From Tubulanus polymorphus (lineage: Eukaryota; Nemertea; Palaeonemertea; Tubulaniformes; Tubulanidae), in NCBI RefSeq assembly GCF_964204645.1, contig NC_134029.1:23950450-24014449 (forward strand): a stretch of DNA of 64,000 nucleotides, given 5' to 3'. Below are positions 35,259-47,479 of the stretch, piece by piece. How positions within the stretch are numbered: the first letter of the stretch is position 1; each line of letters begins with the position of its first letter. The notes beneath the pieces were generated by a model that had not been told where the DNA came from, searched no databases, and worked only from the letters and a program-made list of their open reading frames with translations. The position numbers were made by a program, and so were the translations under genes.

Positions 35259-35924
35259 TTAACAAATAAAGTCAAGTTTGAATCCGTATCTTGTGTACAG
35301 TCTTTGGGCCGCGATCTGTTCACTTGTTGTAGACAAGTGAATCCTGTTATAGTTATTCTGTTTACAGAACTCGACGCAATGATCCAGTAATTTACGACCT
35401 ATTGATAAACCTCTAAACGATACATCAACCGCCATTCGCTTCAGTTCCGCTATTTTTATATCAATATCAAGATCATCAGAATCGAGACTACGGTACAGAG
35501 TATAATGTTTGAATTTTCCACGCAAAGATCTTTCATTGACAATAGCCGCGCAGCCGACAATTCTACCGTTTATTTCAGCTACGAAAAAGTTCGAATCCGG
35601 TTCTGTCTGGTACAAACCAGCGATATCATTGAAATCATCGCAGTGACAGGAAATAAAGTAGATATAGTTGCTAAATTTGTATATAGTTCTCAGAAACAGG
35701 AACGCGAGTGCAGCTGTTAATCCTACAAGAAATGAACCCGTCAACGCGTAGGTTGATATTGATAGAATAAGTAAAATCACTCGAATATAAGTTTGTCTCA
35801 GTGCGTGCGGAAGCCCCTCGGTGAAAGCAATCTGGTAGAAACTTTTAGTAAACATTCGATATATTTGCTCATTATTGTCGCTACGTCGATAAGATCGCAC
35901 GAAAACTTCCGATTCTGGAGACAT
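35259..35924 (-). CDS. NAT8-like GNAT N-acetyltransferase, array copy 8, C-terminally truncated by a stop
   Basis: 221 aa, ATG at 35924 (MSPESEVFVRSYRRSDNNEQ). It contains the hairpin (VILLILSISTYALTGSFLVG), NFFVAEINGRIVGCAAIV, motif A (DVSFRGLSIGRKLL) and RLYTRYGFKLDFIC, then TAA. Reading past that stop in the same frame gives a further 20 or so codons that align with the normal tail (FVYIHDMYLNL) and end at a second stop, so this is a nonsense change and not a different family member. The lost part is the last GNAT beta strand, so activity is doubtful. It could be a recent pseudogene or a segregating allele. Confidence 0.75.
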   Translation of the reverse strand: MSPESEVFVRSYRRSDNNEQIYRMFTKSFYQIAFTEGLPHALRQTYIRVILLILSISTYALTGSFLVGLTAALAFLFLRTIYKFSNYIYFISCHCDDFNDIAGLYQTEPDSNFFVAEINGRIVGCAAIVNERSLRGKFKHYTLYRSLDSDDLDIDIKIAELKRMAVDVSFRGLSIGRKLLDHCVEFCKQNNYNRIHLSTTSEQIAAQRLYTRYGFKLDFIC

Positions 35925-37599
35925 CTTTAATTCTGCCAGGGAAGTGTATCACACTTCCCTGATTCTGCAAAAGACGAAAAGCGCACTACTGCAACACACG
36001 CATCTACCTGGTATCCACTAACGCCATTGGTTAGGTCTTCTTTTTTCACCCAGAAAGCTGCCGCGCGCTGATTCTTTGTAGCTGTCTCGGTATTACAAGC
36101 GGTATAGTGAACTACTTCCAGACTGAATTTACTCAAGCCGATAATTTAGAAAACATTTGTCCACCTACCTGTGTTAAATAGGTCTACGCGTAAATAATCA
36201 TAGCACAATCCCACTGGACATTCGTTATCTGTCATTTGACCTTGTTTATGAGTTCAAAGATTTAACACTCAGTGCCCAAATAGGTAGGTTTATTACCAGC
36301 ACTACTAGATTAACTTCTTTATTCTCATTTTTTAACGGATAATGACCAGTAACAGTGACCTTTTATCTAGTTTCCTAATTGTTATCTTGTGACGTTATTT
36401 GGCTTCTTTTTAGTGATTATTATGATTCTATCCGATACATGTATTTATTGCTGAACGGTTGTAAGACTAGATGCCGCTCTGAGCTTTCGGGTTCCACCTC
36501 GATCCCTGTCACTGACCTCTGCGGGCAATCGAATCAAAGTTCAAACGTCGTGCATTCTCTCCTATTCTAAAAGGTGGCGCACTATGTACAGCTCGAATTG
36601 GGACTTTTGAAAATACAAAACGATGCATTAAAATTATTGCGAAAAGCTTTTCCGAGTTCGTAGACGAATCGGTCGTGTTTGAGCTGTTCGATATTCGAAC
36701 AACATTTTCAAACATTTTCCATCGTAATTCATCTGACCTTTGGCAATAATGTTCACTTTTGCAGGCGCGCCATGTCAAAGGACGCGTTCAGAATTTGCTG
36801 GTTGATTTTCCTGTTGTTTTATTAGTATCCGGCTTTTATTGTAGCAGAACGTGATATCGGCTACATAGACTCGTCGCCAATCTGAAATTAATGTCCACAT
36901 ATTCATCGGCGGTCGACTCCGAGATTATGGTATTATTTGATGGACGATTTTGGCGATGATTGCAACATCCTGTCGACTGGTGCCGTAACCCGTCCAACTT
37001 CGTGTGATCTACGGCGTCAATGTCCGGTATTGTGTATGTTATTCATCGACGTACATTTCCCGCTCAGTACTGGCGCTGGATTATAAATGCGAATATTTCG
37101 GAATAAACGCGATTTGTCCGTGATTTATGGCGCTTTGAAAAGCGATTATTCGCTTGCGCTGCGCCGCGAGATGAATTCCGTTTATGACAGAGAGACGACC
37201 ATTTGTCGATTTACCATTTACAGACTAACTGTTTTAATCTTCTTCGGAAACGTATTTGCATATTGTTGAAAGATGTTTGCCAGAGAAAATGTAAAGTCGG
37301 CTCAAGCAGTGAATGATATTTTCTGATTAACCGAGTCGTTGTGATTTATTACAGGCAATACCGGTGTTTGTGCGCCGGATTTTTTTTGTGTGGCCGTGCA
37401 CAGCCACTGATCAGTGACGTCTCCAGTACCATACATCTATTATATCCCTCACAATATTTCAACCAGACGTTAAAAATGAAATACACAACACTTCGCTCAA
37501 GTCTAATCTTTTGAGACCGTAAAAATGTGTCCGATTTCAGACTCGTTGGATGTTATGTATTTCATAAATAGTGTCACAAAAAATATTTAAAAAAAACAA

Positions 37600-37783
37600 C
37601 CGAGTTGAACGGTTAACTCCGAGTTGAATGGTTAACTCCGAGTTGAACGGGTAACTCCGAGTTGAACGGTTATCTCCGAGTTGAACGGTTATCTCCGAGT
37701 TGAACCGTTAACTCCGAGTTGAACGGTTAACTCCGAGTTGAACGGGTAACTCCGAGTTGAACGGGTAACTCCGAGTTGAACGG
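37600..37783. repeat. 19-bp tandem repeat, ~9.7 copies
   Basis: The unit CCGAGTTGAACGGTTAACT is repeated almost ten times with few substitutions (GGGTAACT and GGTTATCT variants). Each unit contains GTTAAC or a near-palindrome. The array ends in a degenerate unit followed by CTTGAACGGAGT. Confidence 0.95.
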
Positions 37784-38489
37784 ATTCGACTTGAACGGAG
37801 TCTACCGTAACTTGTAAACTATAAAAACAAAAGAAAGTTGCGCAATGCTCATGAAATATGAAACTCCGCGCGGGCAACAAAAATAATTTTCGACTCGACA
37901 TCCATTAATACAACAACAAGTCTATATGTTGGAGGCTATTTATCATCGTTTTGCGAAATAAACGTCTCTAGTGCACTGGACCCGCAGAGACAACAATAAA
38001 TCATCAGCGGTGACAATATATCATTGTTGATGAGTTATCTTAAAACGCTATCAATAACTGATTTGTTCGCGAAAATTTCCTGGACACATAGCTGGACAAA
38101 ACGGTAACGCACCAGGTATCCGAGGCGATACCGGTCGCTGCCGAAATCATCATCGAGCTTCCGCGACTGTTTCGGGGCTTAAAACAACAAATCCATCAAA
38201 TTATAGTCACTGTCACCATCGGAGATGAATAGCGTGTTTTCATTATGCGCGCTTCCTTTGTGATATTTTGTTTTGTCTTGTACGTTAGTTTCTTTTTAGA
38301 CAGTCGCTCGGTCCGCGGGAAATATTGCGGATTGTTCCTTTAAATTCTATCTAAATGAGGCGTAACTGATCGCGTCAGAATAAAACCACACGTTTCATAC
38401 GCGTAGAATTTAACGTTGTAATAGTTTGTCATTCGATAGTTTGAAAATACCGATCATCTAGCAGAACTATATTTGAATAAAAATGCAAT

Positions 38490-38716
38490 CCCCACTGGTC
38501 TCACCGATTCCACTCGCCCCGGATCCACTGGTTTTACTGGCCCTACTGGCTCCACTCGATCCACTCGATCCACTGGCCCCATTGGTCCCACTGGTTTTAC
38601 TAGCCCCGTCGGTTTTTTTTACTGGTTTCACTGGTCCCACTGGCCCCACTGACCTTCAATGGTTTTACTGGCCCTGCTGGCCCCACTAGCCCCACTGACC
38701 CACACTGGTTTTACTG
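38490..38716. repeat. 9-bp-periodic minisatellite (CCACTGGCC type)
   Basis: A degenerate 9-bp unit, CCACTGGCC or CCACTGGTT, with variants (CGATCCACT), is repeated over about 225 bp. The period is a multiple of three and G-rich on the minus strand, so that strand's frames read as irregular Gly-x-x collagen-like text. With no splice signals or flanking collagen sequence, I treat it as a tandem repeat, not a gene. Confidence 0.8.
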
Positions 38717-39400
38717 GCCTCCATCTTTAGTTTGACCATCTATTCGAATGTTGATGGATATGATTTGTTGTATACAAGCAAAGAGCCAGTAGTGAAATAT
38801 ACCTTACCTTATGCGTGTACATTCACATATAGATGTTAAGTAATGTACCGTGTATCAAGTTTGAAAACAATTGGATGAGAAAGAGGGATTCGATTTGTCG
38901 ATGTAACTGATGGTAAGACACGGCGGTCGCTGACGCCTGCGGTTTATATTTTACCGGCAAAATGTGAGCATCCTGTTTTGATATATCACCAGAACATCAA
39001 CTAGAGAAGGACTAGCCCGCAGACATGTAACCAAGTCCATTCGTGAACAGCCACAAACAGATCGGATGAAACTCACTCGTTAAAAATGTTCCGTTCGGAC
39101 AGTAATTTGTAGGCCCTCCAGTAAGTCATTAGATGCACGATGTTACTGACGGGCTTCAGTACTGACAGCTAAAACTAAAGCTACATAATGAAAGGCAAGA
39201 TTACATCGGAAACAGTGAAACATCGCCAATATGCCCGATAGGCATTCTTTCCATTTTCCCGGTCTGTATGGACGTAAATGGATATCTCAGAATTGAAATT
39301 GACAATGTCAGTAATAATCCCAAAGTCGGCAAACTTGCGCAGTAATGCAATCAAATGCCAATGTGTTGAAAACTTACTTCTTTCTTCATACGTACATTGC

Positions 39401-39598
<198 letters not shown>

Positions 39599-41563
39599 CA
39601 TTTTTTCGAAGAAAGGTGAGGAGCAAAACGTGAAGAAAGACAGTACAGCGAAATCACAGATAAATGAAAACGTGAATAACTTTCCAGTGAAAATAAGATT
39701 AAAGTATAATTTTATATCCTTTCGTAAGCTATCGATAAGTATAAAGAAAATTCACAGTTTTGAATTAAATCAGATTTTAATTTGGAAAAAATTCCGAAGA
39801 CTCATTCTGCGTGATCGGTATAGAGTGCATTGTCTGAATGATTTAATGAATCTCTTGAAGCGCGGCTGTCTAACGGCGAATGAAATATCTTCCGATGGTC
39901 AATGAGAAAATCGTATTTATCGCCGATACTAAATCTTTCCACGTCGATAATTACCAAACCCGAGACAGAAACACGAAAGAAAAATAATAAAACGCTTTGG
40001 TCGCGTCGGCTATTGTGGGAGCACTTTCAAAAAACAACGGTGAACGGATTCCTGCGCGTCTCGGCACAAATGAATCCAAGACAAGCAGCTGGTCCAGTTG
40101 AATATTATAAATGCATCGCGTATGATTTGAGATAAATCCTGACTATTGTCAACTCGTAGGCCGAAAACGTCGAAACAATTCCAAACGGATATTTTCAGGT
40201 ATCACAACCGCTATTTTATTTCCGATGGCCTTTCATCATTCAATATACTTAGGTCGGAGAAGGTCTTCGGGCGGGAGAGGTCGTCTGCAAGAAGTGCCGT
40301 CGATGTATAGCCGATAGAAAATATGCGATAGACTCGAATGAATGGAAATTCAATATACAGCATCGACAAAACAATAAATTGTACCCTCCCTCGACGACGT
40401 CGTTGTCAAATTTTTCATTCCGTCAGATATTTTAATGAGATATAAATAAGCTTTTCATACATCAAAAAATAATCGATGAAAGGAATTTCGCCAGATGCGC
40501 CACATCTGAGCTGTGATTGTGCGTAAAAATCTGAGACCCGCCGATGATATTATTTTTAGAAAAGCGATTCGAATTTTTTGAATCATGAGAAAATGATTTT
40601 CCCGATTCACGTTTGGCCGGTTTTACATATGAATCGTAAAATTTTTCATACATAGCCAGATTTTAAAACGATGATTAATTCACTGTGAAAGGGTGTGGGC
40701 CGATGAAATTCACGAGATACCTAATTATCTGACGACAACGTGTAATCACTTTTCACCTTTAGATAAACTTTATTCGCATTTTCTCATCAACACTTGTATC
40801 TTCATGAATATTATATTTGCTTCGATGAATAATCAGCCTTTTGTTTAAGTCAATTCAATTTCGATTCAATTCAATTTATATCATATTAAGAGAAAGCATG
40901 ATGTTAAGATTTTAGATTTAGTATAAACGAACACATAATCCAAGTGATGAAAAATAATGACATCAAAAAAAAATTAATAAAGAGATTGGAAGTAGATTGA
41001 GAAGGCTTTCTCGTTAGCGCCGATCAAAAGCCAAAAGGAAACTGCGCAAAATAATGCAAAACACCCCCTGGTGGCCACTGCATCCAAAATGTCCCTAATG
41101 GCTTCATCCGAGGAGTAGGAAGTGGGATGAAGCGCCCCCAGTTAGTCATCATGCGCTAGTTACACCCTAAAGTCTTTTAGAGCAGGTAATACGCATATCA
41201 CAAAGTCGGCCATATTGGAACTGCGTCCGAACTCAAGTGACTGTATACTCATTCGCATTTCCAGGTTTTAGTTCGGACTAGCTGATATTCGATTTCACTT
41301 AGTTCGACTATGGTCGACTCGACTAACGACGAAAACCGAAGATCGAAGTTCATCCATTCTGTAAAAACAGAGTCAGAAAAAGACAATGATGTATAAAATG
41401 TTTCGAATGAATGGATTTGAGAGAAAGATATTCATCATATTTCCATCTAACTGAGAATTAGCGAAACCTCTGACGACTGTCGATCTCACGACTGTCGATC
41501 TCACGAACACTTCTGCGGTTTCTAATTTTTACTTCAATCGATGCCGCAGCGATCACCGAGACA

Positions 41564-41603
41564 ACAGCAGCAGCATCAGCAGCAGCGGCAGCGGCAGCAG
41601 CAG
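41564..41603. repeat. CAG/CGG trinucleotide repeat
   Basis: A short run of CAG units with CAT and CGG interruptions. On the minus strand it gives a poly-Ala frame, but no gene context supports coding use. Confidence 0.85.
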
Positions 41604-42781
41604 AAATAAATGGCAATGTTTCCAGATTAGACACTGTTTGCAAATGAAAGAGAATAATAAATTTGATTTGATGTATTTTCCGATATCGTAATTGCTTGAA
41701 TAGGATACGTAACGAGTAGTAATCATATCTATCCATTTCTCTTAATATCCATATTACACACGGTCTCCGCCATCGTTACCGTCGTCGCTACCGCAATCGC
41801 TTTGCAATTGCTCTCTGAAACCCGGGTCTATGATTGGAAACGTTAGTTTTATCATTGATACGGACAAAAAGCGATGAATCCACAACAAGCGCCGTCAGAT
41901 CGAACGTCGAGAATTTGAATCCATGCACCGATAAATTTGCCATAACGCAATAATCAGTGTCGTTTATCAGTTCTCGATTTGTTTCTCGTTGTCGTTTTTC
42001 TTGAGAAAATTGCTATCACTGATATTAATAGATTTATATAGTTTTTGATATGTTTCGTATGGAATTTCATTTGTCAATTTATGAATGATAGAAGATCTGT
42101 TTGGAAAGGATGTAAAGAATTTCATCATCGAAGTCGAAGTTCTGAACTTTCTCTCAGAAACCTCTTTAATGAAAATGATTACAATACTTTTATTGCTAGA
42201 TTAGTGAGCTCGGTGGGTTCGAACCCAACACCTCTAGGTTGTGAGTAATCCACGAAGACAGGGCCTTTTAGGTGATCCTAAGGTTATTCGATTAATCCGA
42301 TTTCAATTTTTTCAGGAATTTTCAAATGCAACCCAAAGCGCAGTGAAGTGATGGAAGAAGATGTGGTTTGCGCACGTGCATCGCTCGCGCCCAATTCAAT
42401 AGTGAGTTTCTTTTGTTAAAGAATTATCTTCCTTTGGATTCTCAAAGAACTGAAGAAAAACTGTCTTTGTAACTCGAGGGGACTGGTTGAAAAACCACCT
42501 CGTCAATGAAAAGTACGTACTCGGTGAAAGTTGATCTGAAGTTGATTTCATTGATCTTAATCATCGGGGTGAAAGTTCACGAAATGATAGCTGTTTTGAA
42601 ATGTAGTTTTTTGGCAAATCGCTTACGAGTGATTTGAAGAATTCTGGATCCCGTTCGCTCGTATTCAAAAATGGCGATGAAAATTTCGGATGACGATGAA
42701 CAATTTGAAAGTGAAATTTGAAGTCGTTGTATAGATTGGACACCCGTAAACACGAGAAACAACAGGCTCACCATAACACCA

Positions 42782-42910
42782 GGGGCCAGTTGCTCAAAAG
42801 TTGGCTTGAGTTAACCAGTGGATAGTTGACATAGTGACAATTGAAATTTCATTGTTGCTATGGTATTTATCTGCCGGTTATCTTTAACCAACTTTTGAGC
42901 AACTTGCCCC
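42782..42910. repeat. palindromic MITE-like element, copy F (short-stem sub-family)
   Basis: A 129-bp inverted repeat. The left end GGGGCCAGTTGCTCAAAAGT then TGGCTTGAGTTAACC is mirrored at the right end (GGTTATCTTTAACCAACTTT then TGAGCAACTTGCCCC). Same sub-family as the element in the first PGRMC intron. Confidence 0.8.
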
Positions 42911-43130
42911 AGACTTGCTGTTAATGTTACTAAACTCGTTTGCTCCAGGGATTTTATGTCTTACGCACGTGGAATTTCCTTCCCCAATCGTTATGCGAAT
43001 GCCTATCATTGTTTTAAATCCGAACTTAAAACTTATCTTAGCTTATTTTCAAACTATTTCTGCTGATTGTGTGGTGTGGTTTGTTTTAGAATATCGTCTT
43101 ATTTTCTCATAGGATGTAAAGTGCAGAGAT

Positions 43131-43186
43131 TATTATCATTATCATTTTTATCATTACTATTACTATTATCATTATCATTTATTATC
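43131..43186. repeat. ATT/ATC simple repeat
   Basis: Alternating TTATCATTATCATT and TTACTATTACTATT units over about 56 bp. Confidence 0.85.
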
Positions 43187-45380
43187 GTTGGTTTCCGTGT
43201 TTCCCTGCGTCATGAAACACGCGCCGAGAGAAGTCGTTGCTATTTTCATGCGGAAATGTGCCCTATCGTCTGGAGTCATGGGACTCATTTTTTGTGAAAT
43301 CGATAACGAAGCCCGATAGTTTATTGTGCGGAAACCAGCGCTATTTTCCGATGTAAATGGCAAAATTAATGAATCATGAAAATGCTGGTCTCTTTGAATG
43401 GCCATTACATTAATAGCAATGCTGGTGCGGTTATGATAGAAGCGTCCCGGAGGTATTCCTCGCTATACGCTTTCTTGGGCTGCGGTATTTTAGTCGTTAA
43501 CTCGATCACGTGTTCTCTTAATTAACCGTATTCACCCTAGAACTGCAGTTTTTAATCTCCGATGAAAAAAAAACCCGATATGATGCACACTCGCGTGCCG
43601 GGGTCGGAATTTCATTCATAAGCGCAAAAACGTCACGATCGAATTGAGAATTTTTTTCGTGTTTATGTTTCATGGATAGCAAGGAAAGGAAAAATATATA
43701 TTGGCTGTAGGGAACAGTGCGAGAGCGCCCCCCCCCCACGTGCCTTACTGTCTCAAAAATCTGGAACAACCGTTTCAGCGCATTGTGTCTGATAGCATCA
43801 AGATGCCATCAAAATGCATCGTGGATCATTAGATTCATTTTCAACTGACAAATCGACCCTGTTTTGTTGGTGCCCCTGCGTCCGACCCTGTATGGAACTT
43901 GATGATTCTGGAATTCGCTGGATTCGATTCCGTACCTATGACTATTACAAGACAGACAACTGATTCATTGAGTAGAACTCGGTCATAAAACGCCCAATGG
44001 ACTGCGCTAAGGTCACGAGCGTTGAATTCACCATTATTTTTATCGGCAGCTCATGTGTCATAGGTTTAAGTAGCGCACTTGTCACATACAATCGCCGGTA
44101 AATACAATAATACCAGTAACTGCGACAGTCAATGCTGTTAACAATACAAACTGTATAAATACCCTACTGCGACAATTGGCCGTAAAAAGAAGCCATAAAA
44201 CGGTATCATTCTCGATGCCAGTCAAGATGCGATTTATCGAGATCGCGTTGAGCGTTATTGTTGCAATTGGCACTCAATTGCCGTTCAAATAATAACTCGA
44301 TTGTTGCCGCTGTATAGAGTTAGCGGCGGCGGCGTTTGCGTCTCGTAGTAAAACGTTGTCGTGTGTAGTACTGACACCGGATTCAGCGCTGAAGTTAAGA
44401 CGGTGCAAATCCATTACGCTTCGCTCAGCGGCGCTATACTAATAAAACAAGTGTTTCGCTCATCGGTTTCTCTCTTTTTTCACCCTATTCGTCCTAACGT
44501 GGAAAAACGGTTTTCAAAAATAAATACTAAATATCAAACAATCTCTCTTGAACGTATTTGTAACTGTACGCATAAACCCGAGTTAATACGTCCGCGAATG
44601 ATGTACGTAACGTTACGTTTCTTTTAGATCTATAAAAATAAGCATAAACTATTGTCTGTTTTAATTCGCAATACGATGAGAGCTGAGCATCATTAAGAAT
44701 CGCAGCGCATAAAAATATACACATCTATACGTGTTAACTATGTATAATTGACTGAAACGAATCTTGTTCACGCGAAAGACATTTTATCAATCAGTTTCCG
44801 AAATGGAAATAAATATAATGTGACCGAGTGCATTGCAGTCTTAAAGACACTTCAATTGCAATTATTCGCGCAGTGACTAAAAGCCATGCTTCACCGAGTA
44901 ACTGATGAGTATACTTTGGTAGTGAAACGTTGGAGAGATCTGCACCCGATATCACTCGAAATGACACTCGAGCCGAGTCAATTTGAAATAAGTATGAATT
45001 CCAGTATCAATATTAGTGCAATGCGCGACAACTTTACATTCAGACTTATTACGTATGTTACTAATTTAGAAATGTTTCAGTTGCAACAAGTGACGATGAC
45101 GATGACGATGAAGATGACGATGACACCCGGATTTATAAGACTGTAATATTATCAGTCATCGTGTTTTACAATAAAGTATTTCCGAATGCATCATTTCGTC
45201 AATAATTTCCTCGGTTCAAGAAATTCTATACTCTCTATATGAGAAACGCGACGAGAAACATAGAGTTTATTGGTGTAGATCGTGAATGATATTCTGCTGC
45301 GGAGAAAGATGAAAAGGAGAAGGTTAAACAGTTGTTGAGCCATAATTCTTCTTGAGAAAATGAATCTTTTTTTTATTACG

Positions 45381-45696
45381 TGGCATTGAAGTCCGGAGCA
45401 TTCTGATACTTCACCCATGAACTCTAAAACGTTCGTTGGTTTTTGAGTCCATGGTCAACCTTAGAAAATGCTGGGTGACTTTTCGTAAGATGGTTGGAGA
45501 AAATGAATATCTTTTCTATAATCACAGTGACTGTCTCCACCATGTCTTCAAGATAAACAGAAATAGAGCGATATATTGCATGGCATTGAAGTCCGGAGTA
45601 TTATTTACATCGCCGACTCTAAAAAATGTTCATTGGTTTTTAGAGTACAGAGTCCACCTAAGAGAATGCTGGGTCCACCTTTCCTAAGACTGTTGG
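45381..45696. repeat. ~117-bp direct repeat, two copies 200 bp apart
   Basis: Copies at 45381-45497 and 45581-45696 share TGGCATTGAAGTCCGGAG, then ACTCTAAAA, GTTCxTTGGTTTTT, GAATGCTGGGT and TAAGA-TGTTGG. They differ by about one base in six and by small indels. No coding potential was seen. Confidence 0.75.
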
Positions 45697-47082
45697 TTCC
45701 TGTGTGAGTTTAGACAGCAGTGTATATACATATATGATGAATTTGCTAATCAGTGCTGTCTCTCATTCTCAGACTCTCCTGTGATCTAGCCAAACGACAC
45801 ATATCGATTTGTTCCGCAGATAGAAGAACAAGTCGGTCGACTAAAGGAATGGGATTTACTTGCTAATGATAGACAAACATTGCACAATGCTCACAAATGA
45901 GCAAAATTAAAGAGCCGAAGATTCTGTCGCTTGTAACGATACATGAATGAAGTCAGCGTGTTACATTTGATCTTCAAACGAAGAAACGAGCTTTATTAAG
46001 ACTGCCATTCAATTAGAGAAATATCGGGGCTCGCGACGGGGTCTTTTGACAGACGGTTTTGACGTCTTTTAAGAGTTGAATAAAAGGTAAAAAGACGTAA
46101 CAAGGAAATGTTTTCTTTGATCTGAGGACGTGTATTAAGGACGCATCCTGAATGCTTACTTTATTGTATTCCCCCGAGCGCATTTCTGGTTGTAAAACCT
46201 CTTTCCTTAATTTGCCATCGCAGTGCTTTCACAAGCTATTTGCGACGAGATCGAAAATCCTGACGGCATAAACTGAAAGATACAAATAAGGAAAATTGGT
46301 ACTTTTCATCTAATTTACTTTCGATGGTTCAGATTATAAAACATGAAATGACAACGATGAAATACCGTTGGAGATCAGGTATAACCCTTATCTTTATTAC
46401 CTACTCGACGGTTCAGCCGAACGAAAAGCATCCATTTACAAAAACATATTGCGGTGAGACTGGCGAGGCTTAGAGGTTAGCCGAGCTTTTTAAGGCTTAT
46501 AACTTTACCTGGAGAAAGTACGCAGACATTCTTATTTCAATTACTGTCGGTTTGATAACTTTGATAGGATTGCATTCTTTGGCGCTCAAGAGGTATTCGA
46601 TTAAATCCATTTTTGCTCTTCGACGTTTCGTCTAAGCCGCCACATGTTCTTATTTTCATTCCCCATTATGTGATTTGCCATGCGCGTTCTAAACGATGCG
46701 TCTCTCTTACTTCCAGTAATCCGAAGATGCATTTAACAATCTAATTCTACTCGGCTCTCTCCACCGCGTAACCTTTGGTCGTCGTCATCGTCCGACTTAA
46801 ATAACGTTCCCGGTTTCTCGGAAAATATTTCTATCATTATCACCGACCCATTTTTTTTAAATCTTAAAATAGGGATTGTCCCTGTTATTTATTTGGTTGG
46901 TAAATTTCGTTGGATTTTTTTGATTAAGTGTCCCTTACAGACCCACCACACCTGCCGGGAGCGAAACAGGGGGTTTGATTTTGAAATCGGAAATCATAGA
47001 GTAGATATTTTCTGGTTTTTCTTTTTTTAATATCAAAAACTGTGTTACACAAATACGACAAGCTTTACAAGCATTTTCAAGT

Positions 47083-47154
47083 GCATTAATTTTATTGGTC
47101 TTCTTCGGGTGTTATATCAAGTACGAGACCCCGGGTTCGACTCCCGGTGAATGC
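47083..47154 (+). other. tRNA-like sequence with intact T arm (tRNA remnant or SINE head)
   Basis: CCGGGTTCGACTCCCGG at 47131-47147 is a perfect 5-bp T stem with a TTCGACT loop. Taking 72 nt, the ends GCATTAA and TGAATGC pair in six of seven positions, as an acceptor stem should. The D and anticodon stems do not form, so this is not a functional tRNA gene. It could be a decayed tRNA or the 5' part of a tRNA-derived SINE. Confidence 0.4.
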
Positions 47155-47458
47155 GCGTTGTAGAACCCAAAGTTGATCTCACGGTAATACCTCATCCCGC
47201 ATGGACGATAGGGAAGGTATCTGTTAATGTAATAATGATACATATTGATATAAATCTAGTGAATACAGCTGGAATTAGAGTGTAGGGCTGTAGTATAACA
47301 CATCAACCTGTTCTATCAACCATCGCCTCTAAATAGTTACAACTGATCGATCTTTCGCGCCGTGGACATAAATACGTGCGCGCGAATCTTTTGAGACGGA
47401 TTTTATCTTGAAGGGAATTGGACCTCACAGAAAACTAGCCACCGCCGACACTGCCACC

Positions 47459-47479
47459 GCTGCTGCTGCTGCTGCTGCT
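47459..47479. repeat. GCT trinucleotide repeat
   Basis: Seven GCT units preceded by CCACCGCC-type sequence and followed by CCCGCCGCTGTTGTT. No open gene context. Confidence 0.85.

Noticed and set aside
38467-38689. Collagen-like gene
   Set aside because: The Gly spacing is irregular and explained by a 9-bp tandem repeat; no signal peptide, splice sites or further exons.
41458-41736. Poly-Ala protein
   Set aside because: The alanines come from a CAG/CGG simple repeat and nothing around it looks coding.
42190-42250. tRNA gene suggested by GGGTTCGAACCC
   Set aside because: The word is a perfect palindrome, the T stem has a mismatch, and no acceptor stem partner lies 60 nt upstream.
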